DNA from: JBFLVN01 sp040758475
GTDB lineage: Bacteria > JAGRBM01
Direction of reading: 5' to 3'
Assembly: GCA_040758475.1 (NCBI GenBank)
Contig: JBFLVN010000209.1
Location: forward strand, 1 to 6,573
DNA length: 6,573 nucleotides
Position 1 is the stretch's first letter, and each line of letters starts with the position of its first letter. This document shows, piece after piece, positions 1 to 4,981 of the stretch. The translations under genes were made by a program, and so were the position numbers. The notes beneath the pieces were generated by a model, which had not been told where the DNA came from, ran no database searches, and worked only from the letters and a program-made list of their open reading frames with translations.

Positions 1-159
1 TTCGGCCCGCTCGTGCTCGTCGTTGAAGTCCGTTTCCGCCACCGCGCAGTGAAACTTCTGGCGCGTCCGTTCGATCACTCGCCGGACGACCGAGCGCTTC
101 CCTTTGAGGGAGTCGTTCCCGTGGAGGCGGAGTTCCAGCCGGAGGACGCCGATGAACAT
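1..159 (-). CDS. ylxP: DUF503/YlxP-like protein, N-terminal part (runs off left edge)
   Basis: The first 53 residues are visible, beginning MFIGVLRLELRLHGNDSLKG and continuing through KRSVVRRVIERTRQKF to the window edge. The opening MFIGVLRLEL, the SLKGKRSVVR segment and the following CAVAETD strand are the hallmark of the small (about 90-100 aa) DUF503 family, called YlxP in Bacillus. The molecular role of the family is not established; it is recurrently found between infB and rbfA, which suggests a link to ribosome assembly or translation. The gene is the next one after infB on the same strand, with a 57-nt gap. The start is the ATG at 159, preceded by AGGAG with 9 nt spacing. About 40 C-terminal residues should lie outside the window. 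Family assignment rests on sequence pattern plus gene order and is strong; a function should not be inferred from the symbol. Confidence 0.88.
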   Translation of the reverse strand, partial: MFIGVLRLELRLHGNDSLKGKRSVVRRVIERTRQKFHCAVAETDFNDEHERAE

Positions 160-168
160 TTTTGCAAG

Positions 169-173
169 CTCCT
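169..173 (-). promoter_or_regulatory. Ribosome binding site of the DUF503 gene, inside a small hairpin
   Basis: AGGAG on the minus strand, 9 nt before the ATG at 159. It supports this start. It forms part of the 3' arm of a possible hairpin spanning 169-192 (arms 185-192 and 169-176, loop of 8 nt, seven pairs and one A-C mismatch in the minus RNA), so its accessibility may depend on RNA folding. Confidence 0.7.
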
Positions 174-216
174 GCCGCTAAAGAGGCGGGAGCGGAAACG
201 AGCCCGGGCCTTCCCT

Positions 217-2889
217 TTACGCCGCCGGCTGATCGGGGCGGCCGGCCGGGGCGGGCGCCGGGGAGTCGAGCCGTGCGGCCACCTTTTCGACCTCGAAGAC
301 TTCGAGGATGTCCCCCGTCTTGTAATCGTTGAAATCGGCCACCGAGAGGCCGCATTCGAGGCCCGCGAGCACTTCCCGGGCGTCGTCCTTGAAACGCTTG
401 AGGGACGAGAGCTGGCCCGTGTAGACGACCTTCCCGTCCCGTAGCAGCCGGACACGGGAACTTCTCGTGACCTTTCCGTCCTGCACGTAACAGCCAGCCA
501 CCTTGCCGGCCTTGGCCACCGAGAAGATCTGGCGGATTTCCACGTGGCCGATGACCTTTTCCTTCGTTTCCGGTTCGAGAAGCCCTTCCATCGCCTGCCG
601 CACGGCGTCCACGAGTTCGTAGATGATGGAGTAGGTGCGCACGTCCACGTGTTGCTGTTCGGCGAGTTCCTGGGCCATGCGGTCCGGACGGACGTTGAAC
701 CCCAGGACGATGGCCCGCGAGGCGGCCGCGAGCTGAACGTCCGATTCCGTGATCCCGCCCACGCCCTGGTGAATCACCTTGACGCGGCAGCGTTCGGAAG
801 GAATGGCTTCGAGCGCTTTGAGGATCGCCTCGGTGGAACCCTGCACGTCGGTCTTGAGGACGGCGGCCAGTTCCTTGGTTTCTCCCTTGCCGATCTGTTC
901 GAAGAGCTGTTCGAGGGTGACTTTCTTGCTCGCCGCCAGGTCGGCTTCGCGGGCTTTGTGGGCGCGTTTTTCGGCCACCTGCCGGGCGAGTTTCTCGTCC
1001 TCCGCGGCATCGAATGGATCGCCCGCCGAGGGGACGCCCGAGAGGCCGAAAATCTCCACCGGAAGGCCCGGCCCCACGCTCTCGATCTGCTTGCCCAAAT
1101 CGTCGCGGAGCGCCCGCGCCCGGCCGAAGTGCTGGCCGGCCACGATGGCGTCGCCCAGGTGGAGAGTCCCTTCCTGGACGAGGACGGTCGCCACCGGGCC
1201 CCGCCCTTTTTCAAGGCGCGCTTCGATGACGAGCCCCCGGGCGGGCTTGCGCGGATTGGCCTTGAGTTCGAGCATTTCCGCCTGGAGGGCGACCTTTTCG
1301 AGCAAGTCGGGAATCCCCTCGCCGGTCTTGGCCGAGACGTTCGCGTAGAGGGTCTCGCCGCCCCACTCTTCGGGGGCGAGCTGGTGCTCGGAGAGCTGGG
1401 TCTTGATCTGGTCGGGCTTGGCGCCGGGTTTGTCGATCTTGTTGACGGCCACGACGATCGGCACTTCGGCGGCGCGGGCGTGGTTTACGGCTTCGAGGGT
1501 CTGGGGCATCACGCCGTCGTCAGCGGCGACGACGAGGATGACGACGTCCGTCGCCTGGGCGCCGCGGGCCCGCATGGCGGTGAAGGCCTCGTGGCCCGGC
1601 GTGTCGAGGAACGTGAGCGGCCCCTTGGGCGTATCCACGTGATAGGCGCCGATGTGCTGGGTGATTCCGCCCGCCTCGCCCTCGGCGACGCGCGCCGAAC
1701 GGATTTTGTCGAGGAGGCTCGTCTTCCCGTGGTCGACGTGGCCCATGATGGTTACGACCGGCGGGCGGGACTGGAGGCTTTCGGGGGCGTCTTCGCCTTG
1801 CCGTAGCGCGCTGTCTTCATTCAATCCCACGCGCTCGATCTCGTAACCGTATTCCGCGGCCAGGACCGCGGCCGTATCTGCGTCGATGGCTTGATTCGCC
1901 GTGGCCATAATATCCATACCCAGTAGTTTCTTGATCAGTTCGGCGCTTTTGACGCCCATGGCCGAAGCCATTTCGGAGAGGGTGATGGATTGCTCGAGGC
2001 GGATGGGCTTTTTCTTCGCCGGCCCCGCGACGGCCAGCTGGCCCTTCCCACGCACGATGGTAGCGCGCGGCTTCTTGCGGGGGCGGCGGGTGGGCCCCTC
2101 GGCGGCCCGTTCTTCGGGGGCGAGGAACCCGGCTTCTTCGAATTCCTTGCGCTTGGTGATCATCCGCTTGGTTTCGCGCCAATCGTCCTCGACCTGCTTC
2201 TGGACGAGGACCCGCTTTTCGACCTTCTGCCCTTTGCGGTCGATCCGGTCTTCTTCGGGTTTGCGCTCCTTGCCACGGATGGGGGCTTTCCCCGGTTCCC
2301 CCGGCACGGCGGCCTCGGGGCCCGTTGGGGCGGCCTTGGCCGGAGCGGGAGCCGGGCGCTCGATCCGAGGAACGAAGTCGGGCTTGACCGGCTGGACGAT
2401 CTTGAGGCGGGGAGCTTCCTCGCCTTCGGTCGGCGCGGTTGAAGGGGCCGCCTCGGGCGCGCTTTCAGCGGGCGCGGCCGGCCGTGCCGCGGTGGGGCCG
2501 GGGGCCGCCGGGGCGGGCGCCGCTGGCGCCGACGCTACGGGCGCTGGCGGGGGCGCGGGGGAATCGTCGATTTTCGAGCGGCGCCGGATCACGGAGCCAG
2601 AGACGCGCCGTTCGGTCACCTGTTCGCGGATTTGGGAGAGCTGATCCTCCGCCTGGCGTACGACGGTAAAGGTTTTTTCCTGACCAGCGGCCGGCTGGGC
2701 GGCCTTGGCGGGCGGAGGCTGGTTCTGGAAAAGCTTGGCGTAGCGCTGGCGGAATAGTTCGTATTGGTCGATCGTCACCGAGCTCGAAGCGCTCTTGAGC
2801 TGGACGCCGATGGCCTGGAATTTCTCCTGGACCTCCTTGCTCTGGAGGTTGAGTTCCTTGGCGATCTCGTAGATGCGCTTTGTGATCAT
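217..2889 (-). CDS. infB: Translation initiation factor IF-2
   Basis: An 890-residue cytoplasmic GTPase that brings fMet-tRNA to the 30S P site and promotes 50S joining. Residues 1-55 form an IF2_N-type module (begins MITKRIYEIAKELNLQSKEV). Residues about 110-200 are a Pro/Ala-rich linker, and about 205-295 a charged Lys/Arg/Glu-rich segment. A second IF2_N-like module follows (about 298-352). The G domain has G1 GHVDHGKT at 383-390, G2 Thr410 in GGIT, G3 DTPG at 429-432, G4 NKID at 483-486 and G5 SAK at 519-521. Domain II follows, then domain III (about 655-760) and the tRNA-binding C-terminal barrel, with GHVEIRQIF at 781-789 and VAGCYVQDGKV at 797-807. All GTPase motifs are intact. The last 16 or so residues (DSPAPAPAGRPDQPAA) extend beyond the usual end. 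Start ATG at 2889 has AAGGA (2895-2899) only 5 nt upstream. It lies 66 nt after nusA and is very likely cotranscribed with it. Confidence 0.99.
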   Translation of the reverse strand: MITKRIYEIAKELNLQSKEVQEKFQAIGVQLKSASSSVTIDQYELFRQRYAKLFQNQPPPAKAAQPAAGQEKTFTVVRQAEDQLSQIREQVTERRVSGSVIRRRSKIDDSPAPPPAPVASAPAAPAPAAPGPTAARPAAPAESAPEAAPSTAPTEGEEAPRLKIVQPVKPDFVPRIERPAPAPAKAAPTGPEAAVPGEPGKAPIRGKERKPEEDRIDRKGQKVEKRVLVQKQVEDDWRETKRMITKRKEFEEAGFLAPEERAAEGPTRRPRKKPRATIVRGKGQLAVAGPAKKKPIRLEQSITLSEMASAMGVKSAELIKKLLGMDIMATANQAIDADTAAVLAAEYGYEIERVGLNEDSALRQGEDAPESLQSRPPVVTIMGHVDHGKTSLLDKIRSARVAEGEAGGITQHIGAYHVDTPKGPLTFLDTPGHEAFTAMRARGAQATDVVILVVAADDGVMPQTLEAVNHARAAEVPIVVAVNKIDKPGAKPDQIKTQLSEHQLAPEEWGGETLYANVSAKTGEGIPDLLEKVALQAEMLELKANPRKPARGLVIEARLEKGRGPVATVLVQEGTLHLGDAIVAGQHFGRARALRDDLGKQIESVGPGLPVEIFGLSGVPSAGDPFDAAEDEKLARQVAEKRAHKAREADLAASKKVTLEQLFEQIGKGETKELAAVLKTDVQGSTEAILKALEAIPSERCRVKVIHQGVGGITESDVQLAAASRAIVLGFNVRPDRMAQELAEQQHVDVRTYSIIYELVDAVRQAMEGLLEPETKEKVIGHVEIRQIFSVAKAGKVAGCYVQDGKVTRSSRVRLLRDGKVVYTGQLSSLKRFKDDAREVLAGLECGLSVADFNDYKTGDILEVFEVEKVAARLDSPAPAPAGRPDQPAA

Positions 2890-2955
2890 GGGATTCCTTG
2901 GGTAATTAGCAAACGGCCTTGGCTCTTGGGTGACGGGCTCCTTGCACGGTTTGGA

Positions 2956-4287
2956 TTAGGAGGGTTTGCTCTCCGTTGCGGCGGGCTGGGCCGGCTCGGT
3001 TGCGGGCGGTGGCGCCACGGGTTCGGGATTTTCCTTCTTCCACTTCACCCGGGCCTTGGCGCCGTCCAGGATTTTCTGGGCCATTTCGGCCTCGATGCCT
3101 TCGATCTTCTGGAGTTCCTCGATGGGCATGTCGGCCACTTCCTCGACCGAGCGGTAGCCTTCCAGGTAGAGGAGTTCGATGGCGACGGGGGAAATCCCCT
3201 CGATCGCACCCAGGTCCGCCTTGGCGCGCTGCTGTTCGGCGGCGAACTCGCTCTCGCTCTTCATGTCGATCTTCCAGCCGAGGAGCTGGCTGGCGAGGCG
3301 CACGTTCTGGCCGCGCCGCCCAATGGCGAGCGAGAGCTGGTCGTCGGCCACGAGGATTTGCAGCGTCTTGTCGTCCTCGTCCACGAAGACCTTGAGGACT
3401 TCCGCTGGGGCCAGGGCGTTCACCGCGAAACGGGCGACTTCCGGGTCGTGGACGATGATGTCGATCTTTTCCCCGCGAAGTTCCTGTACGACCGCCTGGA
3501 CGCGGGAGCCCTTCATGCCCACGCACGCGCCCACCGGGTCCACGCTCGAATCCTTTGAGGTGACGGCGATCTTGGTGCGGGCGCCGGGCTCGCGGGCGAT
3601 CTGCACGATCTGCACGATGCCTTCGGCCATTTCGGGAACTTCGACCTCAAAGAGGCGCTCGACGAGCTTGGGCGTCGCGCGCGAGAGGATGACCTGGGGC
3701 CCCTTGGCGGCGCGGTTTACGTCCAGGATGTAAGCGCGGACGCGGTCGCCGGGCCGGTAGCTCTCCCGCGGGACCTGCTCGCGGCGGGGGAGAACGGCTT
3801 CCGTGCGGCCGATGTCCACGATGATGTCGCCCTTCTCGAAGCGGCGGACGATCCCGTGGACGACTTCGCCCACCCGGTCCTTGTACTCGTTGAAGATGAT
3901 GTCCCGCTCGGCGTCGCGGATTTTCTGGATGATGACTTGTTTGGCCGTCTGGGCGGCGATGCGGCCGAAATCGCCCAGGCTGATCTTCATGCCCACGTCG
4001 TCGCCGATCTGGGCTTCGGGGTCGAGCTTCTTGGCCTCGTCCACGGAGACTTCGAGTTCGTCGTCCTCGACGTTCTCGACGACTTTGCGGAACTCGAAGA
4101 GTTCGACTTCGCCGATCTCTTCGTTGTACTGGGCTTCGATTTCCCGGTACGTCCCGATCTTTTTCTTCGCCGCCGCCAGGATGGCTTGCTCCAGGGCGGT
4201 CACGACGATCTGGCGGTCGATCCCTTTATCCTTGACGACGGAATCGATCACGCGGCTAAGGTTTCCAAGTCCTGGCATTTCACTCAT
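2956..4287 (-). CDS. nusA: Transcription termination/antitermination factor NusA
   Basis: A 443-residue RNA-polymerase-associated factor that modulates pausing, intrinsic termination and antitermination. Domains in order: the polymerase-binding N-terminal domain (about 1-130, with QTAKQVIIQKIRDAER at 113-128), an S1 domain (about 136-202, GEVVHGIVRRFEKGDIIVDI), and two KH domains. KH1 carries GMKG at 257-260, in the context PVGACVGMKGSRVQAV. KH2 carries GRRG at 323-326, in SLAIGRRGQNVRLA. A single helix-hairpin-helix region (about 355-415, GISPVAIELLYLEGYRSVEE) follows, then a Pro/Ala-rich tail of about 24 residues. The two acidic C-terminal repeats of the E. coli protein (495 aa) are not both present, as in many other phyla. 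The ATG at 4287 overlaps the rimP stop as ATGA, with AGGAG (4296-4300) 8 nt upstream inside rimP, so translation is probably coupled. Confidence 0.99.
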   Translation of the reverse strand: MSEMPGLGNLSRVIDSVVKDKGIDRQIVVTALEQAILAAAKKKIGTYREIEAQYNEEIGEVELFEFRKVVENVEDDELEVSVDEAKKLDPEAQIGDDVGMKISLGDFGRIAAQTAKQVIIQKIRDAERDIIFNEYKDRVGEVVHGIVRRFEKGDIIVDIGRTEAVLPRREQVPRESYRPGDRVRAYILDVNRAAKGPQVILSRATPKLVERLFEVEVPEMAEGIVQIVQIAREPGARTKIAVTSKDSSVDPVGACVGMKGSRVQAVVQELRGEKIDIIVHDPEVARFAVNALAPAEVLKVFVDEDDKTLQILVADDQLSLAIGRRGQNVRLASQLLGWKIDMKSESEFAAEQQRAKADLGAIEGISPVAIELLYLEGYRSVEEVADMPIEELQKIEGIEAEMAQKILDGAKARVKWKKENPEPVAPPPATEPAQPAATESKPS

Positions 4288-4760
4288 GGGGCCTTCTCCT
4301 CGTATTCGAGGTTTGCTTTCTTGATGCTCGCGAGCGGAATCGTTTGCCGCCCGTTCTTTTCTTCTTCCACCAGGAGATCGCTTCCCTGGATTTCGATCAG
4401 CCGCCCTTCGATGACCGCTTGCCCGCTGGGAGGGGGCGCCGTCAGCACGAGGCGCACCCGCTTGCCTTTCGCCCAGAGGAACTCCCTCGGCTTGCGAAGG
4501 GGCCGCGTGAGGCCCGGCGAGGAGACTTCCAGGGTGTAAGCGACCGGGATGGGGTCCTCGACATCGAGGACCGTTCCGAATTCCCGGGAGAATTCGGCCA
4601 CCTCGTCCAAGGTGATCCCGCCCGGCTTGTCGAGGAAGATCTTGAGGTCGGCCTTGGCGCCCCGCTGGCGGTAGTCCACGTCCACGAGCTGGAAGCCCTG
4701 GGGGAGCGCCAAGCGCTCGGCGAGCGCCGCGATCTTGTTTTCGAGGGCCGCCCTGTCCAC
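4284..4760 (-). CDS. rimP: Ribosome maturation factor RimP
   Basis: A 158-residue cytoplasmic factor needed for 30S subunit maturation, close to the family size (150 aa in E. coli). Visible features are the N-terminal alpha/beta domain (LENKIAALAERL, then GFQLVDVDYRQRG and the strand DLKIFLDK), the conserved core LDVEDPIPVAYTLEVSSPGL at about 65-84 followed by TRPL, and an SH3-like C-terminal domain ending IPLASIKKANLEYEE. I chose the GTG at 4760 because GAGAGG (4770-4775) sits 9 nt upstream and the protein then begins right at the conserved region. A longer in-frame reading starts with TTG at 4805, but it has no ribosome binding site and abuts the T-run of a terminator hairpin, so it is unlikely. 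This is the first gene of the operon, and its TGA stop overlaps the nusA ATG. Confidence 0.97.
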   Translation of the reverse strand: MDRAALENKIAALAERLALPQGFQLVDVDYRQRGAKADLKIFLDKPGGITLDEVAEFSREFGTVLDVEDPIPVAYTLEVSSPGLTRPLRKPREFLWAKGKRVRLVLTAPPPSGQAVIEGRLIEIQGSDLLVEEEKNGRQTIPLASIKKANLEYEEKAP

Positions 4761-4769
4761 GGCGCCGAT

Positions 4770-4775
4770 CCTCTC
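4770..4775 (-). promoter_or_regulatory. Ribosome binding site deciding the rimP start
   Basis: GAGAGG on the minus strand, 9 nt before the GTG at 4760. It favours this GTG over the TTG at 4805, which lacks a comparable site. AGGTG lies just upstream and could contribute. Confidence 0.65.
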
Positions 4776-4803
4776 ACCTACTCCCGACGAAACCGGACGC
4801 CCC

Positions 4804-4838
4804 AAATAAAAAAGGGAACCTTGTCAAGGCTCCCTTTT
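4804..4838 (-). terminator. Intrinsic-terminator hairpin in the rimP leader (candidate attenuator)
   Basis: In the minus-strand RNA the arms are 4838-4826 (AAAAGGGAGCCTT) and 4822-4810 (AAGGTTCCCTTTT). They pair over 13 positions including one G-U wobble, around the loop GAC, and the T-run continues as T6 then ATT. The same DNA read as plus-strand RNA has an A-C mismatch at the wobble position and only four U residues after the stem, within it, so the element points toward rimP. No minus-strand gene lies between it and the divergent gene at 4982, so it is not the terminator of an upstream gene in this window. It lies 44 nt before the rimP GTG. Premature termination in front of rimP-nusA is known in E. 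coli and predicted in other bacteria, so attenuation, perhaps by NusA itself, is a reasonable inference. Confidence 0.75.
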
Positions 4839-4861
4839 ACAAGAGGCGCCGCTGGCGGGCC

Positions 4862-4870
4862 TGATATAAC
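4862..4870 (+). promoter_or_regulatory. Possible extended -10 promoter for the divergent glycosyltransferase gene
   Basis: TGATATAAC fits the extended -10 pattern (TG, one base, then TATAAC, five of six to consensus). I see no well-spaced -35 box; TTTACA at 4836-4841 is 23 nt away, too far. The leader to the GTG at 4982 would be about 105 nt. It occupies almost the same bases as the -10 proposed for the opposite strand. Confidence 0.3.
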
Positions 4871-4891
4871 ACTCTAGGGCAAAGGGGGCAA
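4863..4891 (-). promoter_or_regulatory. Possible sigma70-type promoter of the rimP-nusA-infB operon
   Basis: On the minus strand TTGCCC (4891-4886) and TATATC (4868-4863) are separated by 17 nt, each matching four of six consensus positions. Transcription would start near 4856 and reach the leader terminator after about 20-45 nt. The boxes are only moderate matches, so this is a candidate. Confidence 0.4.
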
Positions 4892-4967
4892 GGGAGAGGC
4901 CACCACGTGCAAAATCGGCCCGCCGGGATTATGGAAGGCTCTCCTGCCCTCTAGCGGCAGACTTATT

Positions 4968-4972
4968 AAGGA
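4968..4972 (+). promoter_or_regulatory. Ribosome binding site deciding the GTG start at 4982
   Basis: AAGGA lies 9 nt before the GTG. An in-frame TAA at 4967-4969 overlaps it, so no longer in-frame start is possible. Confidence 0.7.
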
Positions 4973-4981
4973 CCGGGCGTT

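Larger units (their letters stand above)
4761..4981. other. Divergent intergenic region between rimP and the glycosyltransferase gene
   Basis: This 221-nt non-coding stretch separates the two divergent units. From left to right it holds the rimP ribosome binding site, the leader terminator hairpin, a small GC hairpin (CGCC, loop GCT, GGCG at 4847-4857), the candidate back-to-back promoters, a CACGTG palindrome near 4905-4910, a weak hairpin (CTGCC 4944-4948 with GGCAG 4956-4960) and the ribosome binding site of the plus-strand gene. I looked for a tRNA, because E. coli has metY upstream of rimP, and saw no cloverleaf or CCA end. Confidence 0.7.

Noticed and set aside
544..1806. A 420-codon open frame on the plus strand opposite infB
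   Set aside because: It lies wholly antisense to the conserved IF2 GTPase region. Its Phe/Leu/Gly/Asp/Val/His-rich translation mirrors the GC-rich codons of infB, it resembles no known family, and long antisense frames are expected at this GC content.
2515..2530. GGCGCC-GCT-GGCGCC inverted repeat
   Set aside because: It lies in the Pro/Ala-rich linker of infB, where repetitive GC-rich Ala codons generate such repeats by chance.
2906..3526. A 206-codon minus-strand frame overlapping the end of nusA
   Set aside because: It is out of frame with the clearly real NusA KH and HhH regions, and its Arg/Pro/Gly-rich translation is typical of a shifted frame in GC-rich DNA.
2764..3558. A 264-codon plus-strand open frame opposite nusA, with a 227-codon one at 3856-4539
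   Set aside because: Both are antisense shadows of nusA, infB and rimP; they cross real gene boundaries and show no recognisable domain.
4576..4597. Perfect 8-bp inverted repeat (CCGAATTC and GAATTCGG, 6-nt spacer)
   Set aside because: It falls inside rimP and arises from two Glu-Phe codon pairs in the conserved EFSREFG stretch, so coding constraint explains it.
4805..4838. TTGACA on the minus strand (4824-4819) as a perfect -35 box
   Set aside because: No acceptable -10 hexamer lies 15-19 nt downstream, and the hexamer is fully explained as the loop and arm of the terminator hairpin.
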